Assembly: GCA_934277975.1 (NCBI GenBank)
Contig: CAKQWE010000007.1
Coordinates: 1-55,140, forward strand
Direction: 5' to 3'
Length of the DNA stretch: 55,140 nt
Origin: an uncultured Spirochaetales bacterium
GTDB lineage: Bacteria > Spirochaetota > Spirochaetia > Sphaerochaetales > Sphaerochaetaceae
Of this stretch, positions 32,061 through 40,488 are shown one piece after another (position 1 is the first letter of the stretch; every line of letters begins with the position of its first letter). The notes beneath the pieces are model-generated. The model did not search any database. It had not been told where the DNA came from and saw nothing but the letters and a program-made list of their open reading frames with translations. The translations under genes and the position numbers were made by a program.

Positions 32061-33473
32061 TTACATTTTTTTTGAAACGACAGGTCCTGCAGGGGTATCC
32101 TTGACGACATACCCAAGAGCGTCTATCTGGTTTCTGTAGGTGTCCGCCATGGCCCAGTCCTTGTCCTTCTTGGCCTGTGCACGTTTCTGGACAAGCTCAA
32201 GCACCTCAGGAGGGCAATCCAAAGGCTCATCCTTCTTTGCCTTGACTTCAGAGAGCTTCAAACCAAGAACGCTGTCCATATAGTTGACTACATATCTCTT
32301 GTCCGCATTGGAGACGGAATCGTCCTTGAGGACGCCCCACAGAACGGAAAGCGCGCGTGGAGTGCCAAGGTCGTTGCAGACGAACGAATCGAACTGCTCC
32401 ATGTAGCCCTTGGCGGCATCGCCTACGACATCGGCCTTGGATACTTCGTCTCCAAGCGATGCGATTCTATCCACGAGGCCCTGCCTTGCGGTTCTGGCCC
32501 CCTCCATGCCCTGATACGAGAACTGGAGCTGGGTCCTGTAGTTTGCGCCCAGACAGAAGTATCTATAGTCAAGAGGGTCGAACCCGTGGTCCTTCAATAC
32601 CGACAGGGTAAGGAACTCACCGGAGCTCTTTGACATCTTGCCCTTGTCGCTCAGGAGGAATTCACCATGCATCCAGTAGTTGACCCATTTCTTGCCGGTT
32701 GCGGCCTCGCTTTGAGCTATCTCGTTCGTATGGTGGACGGGAATTGCGTCTATGCCGCCGCAGTGGATATCGAAATGCTCTCCTAGGTAGTACATGCTCA
32801 TAGCCGAGCACTCTATGTGCCAACCCGGATAGCCACGCCCCCATGGGGAGTCCCACATCATGGCCTGTTCGCCAAATTTGCTGTTGGTGAACCAAAGCAC
32901 AAAATCCTTTGGATTGCGCTTGTTGGAGTCCACGTCTATCCTTGCACCGCTTTTGAGCTCGTCAAGGTTGAGCCTTGCAAGCCTGCCGTACTCAGGGAAT
33001 GTATCTATGGAGAAATAGACGTTTCCACCTGCTATGTAGGTATGTCCACCAGCCTCAAGCCTTTGGATGAGCTCTATCATCTGCTTTATGTGCTGGGTCG
33101 CAGGACACACGATGGTTGGACGGATTATGTTGAGCGAATCGTAGTCGCAAAAGAAGGCATCGGTATAGAACTTGGCTATGTCCCACACGCTTCTTCCCGT
33201 TTCGCGTGCAGACTTCTCAAGCTTGTCCTCTCCGTCGTCGCCGTCGCCCGTGAGGTGGCCCACATCCGTTATGTTCATGACATGCTTGACCTTGTATCCA
33301 GCATGCGTAAGCACTCGTTTGAGAGTGTCCTCGAAAATGTATGTCCTAAGGTTCCCTATGTGCGCATAGTTGTAGACCGTTGGTCCGCAGCCGTACATAC
33401 CAACGAAACCTGGCTTTATTGGCACGAACTCCTCAACTGCACGAGACATTGTGTTATACAGAAAAACCTTCAT
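32061..33473 (-). CDS. cysS: Cysteine-tRNA ligase
   Basis: Charges tRNA-Cys. 470 aa from the ATG at 33473 (AGGAG upstream); the longer frame to 33671 is not expected to be translated. Zinc-site Cys in MYGCGPTVYNYAHIGNLRTY together with the HIGH motif, zinc-site Cys in WHIECSAM, His in the IDAIPVHHTNEIAQSE region, and KMSKS motif KGKMSKSSGEFL. Length and features are standard. It is upstream of the ECF sigma/anti-sigma pair with only 16 bp between. Confidence 0.96.
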   Translation of the reverse strand: MKVFLYNTMSRAVEEFVPIKPGFVGMYGCGPTVYNYAHIGNLRTYIFEDTLKRVLTHAGYKVKHVMNITDVGHLTGDGDDGEDKLEKSARETGRSVWDIAKFYTDAFFCDYDSLNIIRPTIVCPATQHIKQMIELIQRLEAGGHTYIAGGNVYFSIDTFPEYGRLARLNLDELKSGARIDVDSNKRNPKDFVLWFTNSKFGEQAMMWDSPWGRGYPGWHIECSAMSMYYLGEHFDIHCGGIDAIPVHHTNEIAQSEAATGKKWVNYWMHGEFLLSDKGKMSKSSGEFLTLSVLKDHGFDPLDYRYFCLGANYRTQLQFSYQGMEGARTARQGLVDRIASLGDEVSKADVVGDAAKGYMEQFDSFVCNDLGTPRALSVLWGVLKDDSVSNADKRYVVNYMDSVLGLKLSEVKAKKDEPLDCPPEVLELVQKRAQAKKDKDWAMADTYRNQIDALGYVVKDTPAGPVVSKKM

Positions 33474-33588
33474 ATCGACTCCTAAGACCTCACAAAGAGG
33501 CATGGCTGAAACCAATCGTAATGATATTTCATAATAATACGAAATCCCCAACCAATAATCAATGTTGGAAGACAATCCTCCTACCGGG

Positions 33589-34476
33589 CTATCTCTTTTT
33601 CTTTCTCTGAGGAAGCTGGGCGAACACGACTGCGGAGAACATGAGCATGCATCCTGCAAGCTCCTTGGCACTCAGAGTCTCACCTAGCACAAGGACACCT
33701 CCAACAGCCGCCCATGCGCTTTCCAAGGACAGTGCAAGCGTAGCCTTTGCCGGCTGAACCCATTTCTGGCCTATTATCTGAAGCGTATACGCAATACCGC
33801 ACGAGCCTATGCCTGCATACAGGATTGGGACGGCGGCATCCATGAACGAAGAAGCGAACGAATCCAAAGTGTAGCCCTCCACGAAGAAACCGCACACAAG
33901 ACAGAACACACCTCCAAGCAGGAACTGGCACGCAGAAAGGTCCACTCCTTCGAGATCCTTCACGAAGGCATCCACCAACATGATCTGGACTGCAAACAGA
34001 AACGCCGACCCCAACACCAGGAGGTCGCCGTATCCAACGCCATCCGTCCCATTGACGGAAAGAAGGAACGTCCCCACTAGACCGATGCCTATGCACACCC
34101 ATATCCTAGGGCTGACCCTACGTCCCATGAACAACGTGAATACTGGGACGATGAGTGTATACAACGATGTTATGAATCCAGCCTTTCCTGCTGTCGTGTA
34201 TTCTATTCCGTACTGCTGTACGACAGATGCCGCCGCTATGGCAAGCCCGCAAAGGACTCCTCCCTTTGCAAGCCTTTTCCAGTACGCCTTGTCTTTCCTG
34301 TGCTTCTTGAATATTGGAACGAGCAGAGGAATGAGTACGACAAAGCCTATTATCATCCTGGTTCCGTTGAAGAAGAACGGTCCCACGACTCCGGAGGCTT
34401 GGCTTTGGAACACAAACGTAAAACCCCATAGGAACGAGGCCAGAAGAAGCAGAAGAACGGCTCTACCCTCTTTCAT
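33589..34476 (-). CDS. EamA-family (DMT) transporter
   Basis: A 295-aa inner-membrane protein with ten hydrophobic segments arranged as two EamA repeats (SFLWGFTFVFQSQASG... in the first; SAFLFAVQIMLVDAFVKDLEGV and GYTLQ-like positions SCGIAYTLQIIGQKWVQPAKATL in the second). Probably exports a metabolite or amino acid; the substrate cannot be predicted. ATG at 34476 is preferred over GTG at 34482 because AGGGAG lies at proper spacing. Downstream of the GNAT gene by 26 bp, so possibly one unit. Confidence 0.88.
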   Translation of the reverse strand: MKEGRAVLLLLLASFLWGFTFVFQSQASGVVGPFFFNGTRMIIGFVVLIPLLVPIFKKHRKDKAYWKRLAKGGVLCGLAIAAASVVQQYGIEYTTAGKAGFITSLYTLIVPVFTLFMGRRVSPRIWVCIGIGLVGTFLLSVNGTDGVGYGDLLVLGSAFLFAVQIMLVDAFVKDLEGVDLSACQFLLGGVFCLVCGFFVEGYTLDSFASSFMDAAVPILYAGIGSCGIAYTLQIIGQKWVQPAKATLALSLESAWAAVGGVLVLGETLSAKELAGCMLMFSAVVFAQLPQRKKKR

Positions 34477-34502
34477 AGACACTCCCTAAATGCCAAGTGC
34501 AT

Positions 34503-35048
34503 TCAAATGCATCCCTTTGTGCAGTCGATCCAATACCTTTCAAGGTCCCTGTTGCTATCAGGTCCATGCACGGTGTTCTCGTAGACACCTCCGTTTGCAA
34601 GTATGGTTCTGCGGCTGCCTTCGTTCTCCACATGGCAGGTTATGAGCACCCTATCCAATCCAAAGGTGTCATGACATATAGGCAGAGCCTTGGAGAGCAT
34701 CCATTTCGCATAGCCCTTACGCCTTTCGCTTGGCCTTACGCTGTAGCCTATGTGGCCTGCGAACTTCTCAAGGTAGTCGTTCAAACAATGCCTTATCTGA
34801 AGCATTCCAACAAGTTTTCCATCGCTTTTGCGAATGCACAGGTACTGGTTTGCAGGAACCTTGCCAGGTTCCACCGTCTCCCATCTCTCGCCAAGTCTAC
34901 AGTCCTCAATGTACTTCTTCATGTCATCAGTAGCACGAAGGCGCCCACAACCGTCCATAGAGGAGGAAGCTCCAAGCATCTCCTTCCTGTACGAGGCAAG
35001 CTCGTCTGCATATTCCGGTCCAGGACCGACAAACATCAATTCTTCCAT
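34503..35048 (-). CDS. GNAT-family N-acetyltransferase
   Basis: Transfers an acetyl group from acetyl-CoA to an unknown amine. 181 aa from the ATG at 35048; other in-frame starts are 35054 and 35033 (the last has GGAAG just upstream). The acetyl-CoA motif is YSVRPSERRKGYAKWML, followed by VLITCHVENEGSRRTILANGGVYEN, which is the C-terminal half typical of RimJ/RimL-like and plant-type GNATs. The 5' end touches the GCGGACA palindromic element, so transcription may read through that hairpin. Confidence 0.85.
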   Translation of the reverse strand: MEELMFVGPGPEYADELASYRKEMLGASSSMDGCGRLRATDDMKKYIEDCRLGERWETVEPGKVPANQYLCIRKSDGKLVGMLQIRHCLNDYLEKFAGHIGYSVRPSERRKGYAKWMLSKALPICHDTFGLDRVLITCHVENEGSRRTILANGGVYENTVHGPDSNRDLERYWIDCTKGCI

Positions 35049-35064
35049 AAGCATCAGCACTTTG

Positions 35065-35144
35065 ATTGTCCGCTTTTTCGTTTTTTTCCAAAAAGCGGAC
35101 AAAAAAGTGTACCAAAAAAACTTTTTTCAAAAAAAGCGGACAAT
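35065..35144. repeat. GCGGACA palindromic element, locus 2
   Basis: TTGTCCGCTTTTT (35066-35078) pairs perfectly with AAAAAGCGGACAA (35090-35102), and equally with a third copy AAAAAGCGGACAAT at 35131-35144, so two alternative hairpins are possible. 21 bp (35090-35110) are identical to 8746-8766 in reverse. It lies between the 3' end of ackA and the 5' end of the GNAT gene, both on the minus strand. Confidence 0.75.
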
Positions 35145-35190
35145 TATTCGAATCGCAGAAGACGGCTCAAAGGACAAGAGACCCTGGAAG

Positions 35191-36531
35191 CTATTTCCTC
35201 TTCGGCAAAGCCAGAATGGCCTTGAGTTCAGGCTTCTTCACAAGATCCTTGACAAGCCCCTTGGCCCTTGCCTTGTTCACGTATGATGCATCCTCGAACG
35301 AATAGTGGAAGTTCGTATGGACATCGTAGGTACCGTTCATGAGGGCTACGGCATCCTCCGTTATGACAAGTTCCTCGTCCGTAGGAATGACGAATATCTT
35401 TACAGGGGAATCGTCAGTGGAGATCTCGAACTCACCGTTTCTGCACTTGCAAATGCGGTTCTTCTCAACATCAAGTTTCATTCCAAAGGCTTCCATGTCG
35501 CAGATTGCACCCTTGCGGATGGTTGGCCCCATCTCGCCGACGCCGGCTGTGAACACAACGGCATCTACCCTACCGAGCAATGCTGCGTATGCACCAATGT
35601 ACTTCTTGATTCTATGGCATTCCATGGCCATTGCAAGCTTGGACTTCTCGTCTCCCTCGTTTGCAGCCTTCTCGACATCACGTCTGTCAGCATGCCCGCA
35701 TATTCCAACAAGACCGCTCTTCTTGTTGAGAGTCGTGTCCATCTCCTTTGCGCTCATTCCTGTGTTGTTCATGATGTACGGCAGGATTGCAGGGTCAAGG
35801 TCGCCGCTGCGGGATCCCATGACAAGTCCCTCAAGAGGGGTCAGGCCCATGGAGGTCTCTACACACACCCCGTCCTTGACGGCACAGACGGATGCGCCGT
35901 TTCCAATATGGCAGATTATGACGTTGGTGTCCTTGTTCTCCTTTCCAAGAAGAAGGGCAGCCCTCTTTGCACAGTAGAGATGACTCGTGCCGTGGAAGCC
36001 ATAGCGTCTTACATTGTACTTCGTGTACCACTCGTATGGGACGGCGTACATATATGCCTCAGGCGGCATGGTCTGGTGCCATGCAGTATCCATGACGATT
36101 GCGTGTGGAACGTTTGGCATGACCTTCCTTGCAGCCTCTATTCCCATGATGTTTGCAGGCATGTGGAGAGGTCCAAGAGGGATGACCGTCTTGAGCTGCT
36201 CTACGACCTCGTCCGTCACAAGCGTTGACTTCTTGAAAAGCTCACCACCATGCAGGACCCTGTGGCCTACAGCTCCAACCTCGGAGACGTCCTTTATGAC
36301 TCCGTAGTCCTTGTCCACGAGCATCTTTATGATGAGCTCAATGGCCTCTTTGTGGGTTGGGCACTTGAACTGGGCATTGTACTCTTCCTTGCCGGAAGCC
36401 TTGTGCTCGATCGTCGAATACTCAAGACCTATCCTCTCGACGACACCAACGGCGAGAACATCCTTGTTCTCCCAATCATATACCTGATACTTTGCAGACG
36501 AACTTCCGCAGTTAAGACAAAGAACGACCAT
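35191..36531 (-). CDS. ackA: Acetate kinase
   Basis: Converts acetyl phosphate plus ADP to acetate plus ATP, the ATP-yielding end of mixed-acid fermentation. 446 aa from ATG at 36531 (GGAGG, 6-bp spacing). N-terminal phosphate-binding MVVLCLNCGSSSAKYQVY, substrate-site RRYGFHGTSHLY, ICHIGNGASVCAVKDG, and the C-terminal FTAGVGEMGPTIRK. There is an Ala/Ser-rich insert-free standard layout with a C-terminus about 40 residues longer than E. coli AckA. pta is not adjacent. The GCGGACA hairpins lie just beyond its stop. Confidence 0.96.
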   Translation of the reverse strand: MVVLCLNCGSSSAKYQVYDWENKDVLAVGVVERIGLEYSTIEHKASGKEEYNAQFKCPTHKEAIELIIKMLVDKDYGVIKDVSEVGAVGHRVLHGGELFKKSTLVTDEVVEQLKTVIPLGPLHMPANIMGIEAARKVMPNVPHAIVMDTAWHQTMPPEAYMYAVPYEWYTKYNVRRYGFHGTSHLYCAKRAALLLGKENKDTNVIICHIGNGASVCAVKDGVCVETSMGLTPLEGLVMGSRSGDLDPAILPYIMNNTGMSAKEMDTTLNKKSGLVGICGHADRRDVEKAANEGDEKSKLAMAMECHRIKKYIGAYAALLGRVDAVVFTAGVGEMGPTIRKGAICDMEAFGMKLDVEKNRICKCRNGEFEISTDDSPVKIFVIPTDEELVITEDAVALMNGTYDVHTNFHYSFEDASYVNKARAKGLVKDLVKKPELKAILALPKRK

Positions 36532-36657
36532 ATAGTCCTCCAAAAATCATTGATAGCTTCTTGGATTCTACCCTCAAGGACGGCAAGTTTCAATGATTCT
36601 TGAAAGAAACTTCCAAAACCGTGAATGGAAACCGCACCTTTTTCGTATATACTTTGT

Positions 36658-37932
36658 ATGAAGAGAAGAATACTTGAAGCAATCATCATTGCAGCGATGG
36701 CAATGGCGACACAGCAGGCCATGGCGAAAAACCACGTGGAGGTAGAACTGACAAAGGCATCGGGTTCCAAGACACCCAACGTGCTCACTCTCAAGACCGA
36801 TGTTGGCGAAGTGCGCACGTTTTTGGAAATCTCACAGGACGAAGACAAGAGGATCGTATTGAAGGCACCTCCGTTTGCAAGCATGGACATAAGCGACATG
36901 CTTCTTGTTGGAGAACTCTCCACAAAGGGTCTGTTGTCCCTCACCTTGGACCCTTTCAATGGCCCAATTCCATACAAAGGCTTTGAAAAGAACGGCAATG
37001 TTTCCGTTCCAAGCAACCTTTCACTCTCGCCAACGCTTTCTGGAATTGCATTCTGCACGGAAAACATGGACATAGTGGCTCTGAATCCAGTGTCCAATCC
37101 AGATTCCCCTATGGGACTGGGTTTCGTGGCTGGAAACGAACGTGCATTTGTTTCAGTCCTTACAGCCACACAGAACAGTATGCTTGTCCTTAGAGCTTCG
37201 CCAAAGATGCAAGTCGATTGGAGGCATCTTGGATACGGAAGGCACATGCTCTTCTCAATGGTTGGAACATCGTTCAAGGGAAATGTCTCCTCACTTGGAG
37301 TCGAAGGGTCCTTTTTTCTCCAAAATGCATGGGACAGATACCTTGGAGGTGGAACGAACGTTGGAATGGGAATGAAGCTTGGTTTCTGCGACATGACCGT
37401 TGAACTGGAACGTCACCTTGGAGGAATAGGTGTCAAGCTCAAGGCTCTTGATGGAAAGCCGAACCCAGTGGAGGACATTTCCATTTCATGCTCGCTTGGA
37501 CGTTCGTTCACAATGGGCTGTTCGTATTCGAGGACAAGCTTTGCACCACCCTTGTACGGAGGGCTTTCACAGGAACACCTCGTGGAATTTGGAGTATCGC
37601 TCAAGCATGAAGGGTTTTCGATTTCATGTACGAACTGCACCCACTATGAAACGGACAGAGGCAAAAGCCCCTTCTCCCTCATTGAAGCTTCCTGGAAGCT
37701 TGTAGATGCAAAGCTCAAGTTCTCCACAAGGCTTGAAAGGCCATTGGACCAAGAGCCAGGTTTCAAGGAAACGACGTTCTCCTTCTCCAATCCCTGTGCA
37801 CAACTCGTGGTTGCAGATGGAAAGACGACCTTGAAATTCAGGTTCACGGTCATACAAGAGAAGCCCTATAATTTGGAAATGGCAATAGACCAAGACCGTG
37901 TGGTTTCTCTCAAGCTGTCGCTTGGAGAGTGA
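36658..37932 (+). CDS. Predicted secreted/outer-membrane beta-barrel protein
   Basis: Unrecognised 424-aa protein. ATG at 36658 gives a clean signal peptide (MKRRILEAIIIAAMAMATQ, then QAMA with cleavage before K); the longer frame starts upstream without reason. The remainder is a succession of short amphipathic beta strands separated by Gly/Asn/Asp turns (for example GMGMKLGFCDMTVELERHLG and EFGVSLKHEGFSISC), as in outer-membrane barrels, with several Cys. No obvious Shine-Dalgarno; TATACT lies 4 bp before the ATG. Its stop and that of the convergent gene at 37934 are one base apart, leaving no room for a terminator between them. Confidence 0.6.
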   Translation: MKRRILEAIIIAAMAMATQQAMAKNHVEVELTKASGSKTPNVLTLKTDVGEVRTFLEISQDEDKRIVLKAPPFASMDISDMLLVGELSTKGLLSLTLDPFNGPIPYKGFEKNGNVSVPSNLSLSPTLSGIAFCTENMDIVALNPVSNPDSPMGLGFVAGNERAFVSVLTATQNSMLVLRASPKMQVDWRHLGYGRHMLFSMVGTSFKGNVSSLGVEGSFFLQNAWDRYLGGGTNVGMGMKLGFCDMTVELERHLGGIGVKLKALDGKPNPVEDISISCSLGRSFTMGCSYSRTSFAPPLYGGLSQEHLVEFGVSLKHEGFSISCTNCTHYETDRGKSPFSLIEASWKLVDAKLKFSTRLERPLDQEPGFKETTFSFSNPCAQLVVADGKTTLKFRFTVIQEKPYNLEMAIDQDRVVSLKLSLGE

Positions 37933-37933
37933 A

Positions 37934-39175
37934 CTAGAAATCCGTAACTACATGGAAATAGATCGTGGAGGTATAGAGCCCTGCAACCAGGTTTTCTATG
38001 TCGCCGGTTATGCGGACTTCTATTGTACCTGAGTCATGCCAACGAGTGAGGTCTCCATGGCCAGTGGAGGTGCTTATGTGGTCAGCTGAGACGGAATAAT
38101 ATTTCTCAGTATTGCCAAATACCGCATTGCCATCGAAATCCATGGTCTGTCCTGAGTATTCAGATGAAACTATCCTTGCAGTGTATTTCACGCTGTTGTA
38201 CCCATTCAGGACGGAAGGGACTTTGTTGTTCCTCGTGTATTTCAATGTGAATCCGTCTTCCAGCGAACCCACTCCGCCCTCAGTGGAGGAAAGGAAGAAG
38301 TGGACTTTGCCGTTGGTATTGACACCGCTTGTCATCGTAGCGGTCGTGAAGGAATAGCTTGCAACCGTCTGCACAATGCCATCGGTCTTGAGCTTTTCTA
38401 TGTCCAATGAGCTTGCTGCTGCCGTGGGTGTGACGTTGAGTATGGCGCTTGAGGAGCCGGGATGCTCTCCGCTTGTGGTGTAGTAGCCAAGTAGGTCTAT
38501 GAGGTAGGTCTCGCTGCCACCGCTAAGGTCGGCGTTCTTTACAACGACCTTTATCCTGGCCTTGTAGTTGTCGTCCGTAGGGGTCACGGTGTATGTAGTG
38601 CCGTTGACGACGACCTTTCCATCGTCACCCAGCACAGGATCCATGACAAGACACACGTCAAGCCAAATGGAGCTGTATGTATTCCATACACTTACAGGAA
38701 TCATAAACGTGGCGGACTTGTCGCTGGAACTGTCTTCGTCAAGGCCCATGTGGACGATTTGCCTACCGTTTATTGCAACGGACTCATGTTCGTTCGTCGA
38801 ACGATTCACGCCCCTTATTATGAGGTCAACGCCAAACGGACGGGAAAAACGTGGGTCGGTTTCATCCAGAAGATACAGCCAATGCCCTGAATCAAGGGAG
38901 AACTCGAAAGTGACATCCTTCGTCGTTCCAGAGATTCCCATTGTACAGAGCATTTGGTTGTCATAGTATTTGTTGTCGTTGGTACTTGGATTCGAGGCGC
39001 TTCCATGTGCCCATTCAGGCGAGCTGCCGTGGGCCTTGTAGATATTGGACCCAAGGTTCACCAAGAAGGCGGAGGAGAACTGCTTCATGAATGTCTGGGC
39101 CGCTGCGAATGCAGATGCTGAACATATCAGTGAGAACAAAAGGAGAACGAATGCTAGGGCTCTTCTCTTTGACAT
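37934..39175 (-). CDS. Secreted protein D of a four-gene Ig/pilin-like operon
   Basis: Unrecognised 413-aa exported protein. Signal MSKRRALAFVLLLFSLICSA with cleavage near SAFA. The mature part is Ser/Thr/Asp-rich and beta-stranded; it ends in AGLYTSTIYFHVVTDF. A Gly-x-Tyr-x-Ser/Asp-x-V last strand is characteristic of chaperone-usher/spore-coat-U-type pilin folds, and the other three proteins of this operon end in the same way. GGGGAGG precedes the ATG, 15 bp after the preceding gene. It is the largest member and last in the operon. No usher or periplasmic chaperone is in the window. Confidence 0.6.
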   Translation of the reverse strand: MSKRRALAFVLLLFSLICSASAFAAAQTFMKQFSSAFLVNLGSNIYKAHGSSPEWAHGSASNPSTNDNKYYDNQMLCTMGISGTTKDVTFEFSLDSGHWLYLLDETDPRFSRPFGVDLIIRGVNRSTNEHESVAINGRQIVHMGLDEDSSSDKSATFMIPVSVWNTYSSIWLDVCLVMDPVLGDDGKVVVNGTTYTVTPTDDNYKARIKVVVKNADLSGGSETYLIDLLGYYTTSGEHPGSSSAILNVTPTAAASSLDIEKLKTDGIVQTVASYSFTTATMTSGVNTNGKVHFFLSSTEGGVGSLEDGFTLKYTRNNKVPSVLNGYNSVKYTARIVSSEYSGQTMDFDGNAVFGNTEKYYSVSADHISTSTGHGDLTRWHDSGTIEVRITGDIENLVAGLYTSTIYFHVVTDF

Positions 39176-39190
39176 TGCAACCTCCCCTAC

Positions 39191-39829
39191 CTACGAACCT
39201 ATTATCCTTATGGTTACGGTCGAAGTGTAGTATCCGCCCGGCCATGCGTTTTTTTCTTCATTGGAATAATTGAAGAGCATGAACCTTACGTCCTGAGACC
39301 TTGAGATTATTGGATATATCTGACCGCTTCCGTCAGTGCTCTCGTTTTCAAGCTTCACAGGCATCTCCGTGATGTCCGTACTAGCGACGTTTGGATTGCT
39401 TGAGACCACAATGTAGCCGTTGTTGGAACCTGAAGAGACTCCCCTGTCGTTGAATCTGGCGTAGTTGTATCTGAAACACAGGTAGTAGTCTATTGAAACG
39501 GTCTGAGCAAGATTCATAAGGGGTGTGGCGGTAATCTCTACGGAGATTGGTGCATAGGTGGAGGCTATCGTCCAAGTGGCGATTTGCCTTCCAATGGTTT
39601 TGTTTGACTGGTACGAGACGTCGCTTCCCATTATGTCGAACGGCATTCCATAACCCAGAGTCTTTGATTCGTTCTCCTCGGTTGGAAGGATCTCCACCAT
39701 GTGGTACTGCCGTATGAAGCCCATAAGCTCCAAAGCCTTCGTCAGACCTGTTTGATGCGTAGTCGCTGCAATGATGGAGGCAAGGACGAAGAGGATCATC
39801 GTCATGATAGCGAAAAACCTTTTGCTCAT
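39191..39829 (-). CDS. Secreted protein C of the Ig/pilin-like operon
   Basis: 212-aa exported protein of unknown function. N-terminal hydrophobic signal (MSKRFFAIMTMILFVLASII). The body is predicted beta-rich with a Tyr-rich central strand (YYLCFRYNYARFNDRG) and a C-terminal strand AWPGGYYTSTVTIRIIGS, matching the terminal G-Y-x-S-x-V pattern of its neighbours. The ATG overlaps the stop of gene B by 4 bp (39826-39829); 15 bp separate its stop from the ATG of gene D. Confidence 0.55.
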   Translation of the reverse strand: MSKRFFAIMTMILFVLASIIAATTHQTGLTKALELMGFIRQYHMVEILPTEENESKTLGYGMPFDIMGSDVSYQSNKTIGRQIATWTIASTYAPISVEITATPLMNLAQTVSIDYYLCFRYNYARFNDRGVSSGSNNGYIVVSSNPNVASTDITEMPVKLENESTDGSGQIYPIISRSQDVRFMLFNYSNEEKNAWPGGYYTSTVTIRIIGS

Positions 39830-40488
39830 AGAACCTCCATTGAAATGACAACCGTGGACACGTAATCGACATTGGGTTCTATGCCGGTCTTGTCCACACG
39901 CAACGTGCCATAGATGCTCGCTTCAACCACTTTGTCTCCAATGTTTGATATGACACCAGAGCCTGGGGCATATTCCACACCATCGTCTCTGCATTCTATG
40001 CTGTAGTCCACATCGAGCTCGGAGCTATTCGAAAAATCAACTATTGGACTGTTCGTGGCAGATGTTATGTCAGGGGAGAAGGATGGTGCAAAACTGTAGC
40101 TACCATTACTGACTTCCTGCTTGGAGTCCGCTGAAATCGAATAGGTCGTAGGAAGGGTCTTGCTTTTGTTGATTTGGTTCACAAAAGGGCTGAATCTGAA
40201 TTTAAACTTGACATTGTCACCATAGTTCGACCGCACATTCACCACGAAAACATTGTTGAGAGAGGTCACATCCAGCTCTGAAATGTCAAATGTTTCATTG
40301 AGCCCGGATATCCGAGTGCCATCGAGCCCCATAACCTTGACTTCAAAAACCCCATCCGGCTTTGGAATCTCCTTGTACGCTTCAACAGTCAGGGACGCAC
40401 TGGAGACGGAGTCATTTGCAAAGAGCAAGTTCGCTTGGAACAAAACCAAAGCGCATATCGCAAGAAGGAAGAGCCTTACTGGTTTCAT
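39826..40488 (-). CDS. Secreted protein B of the Ig/pilin-like operon
   Basis: 220-aa exported protein of unknown function. ATG at 40488 overlaps the stop of gene A (ATGA) and opens a signal peptide MKPVRLFLLAICALVLFQA cut near LFA. The mature protein reads as an Ig-like beta sandwich (FEVKVMGLDGTRISG, VNVRSNYGDNVKFKFRFSP) and finishes with GIEPNVDYVSTVVISMEVL. Coupled to A upstream and C downstream by 4-bp overlaps, implying production in fixed ratio. Confidence 0.55.
   Translation of the reverse strand: MKPVRLFLLAICALVLFQANLLFANDSVSSASLTVEAYKEIPKPDGVFEVKVMGLDGTRISGLNETFDISELDVTSLNNVFVVNVRSNYGDNVKFKFRFSPFVNQINKSKTLPTTYSISADSKQEVSNGSYSFAPSFSPDITSATNSPIVDFSNSSELDVDYSIECRDDGVEYAPGSGVISNIGDKVVEASIYGTLRVDKTGIEPNVDYVSTVVISMEVL

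Noticed and set aside
36625..36657. An earlier start for the barrel gene at 36625
   Set aside because: It would place 11 residues before a normal signal peptide and has no ribosome site; ATG 36658 is preferred.
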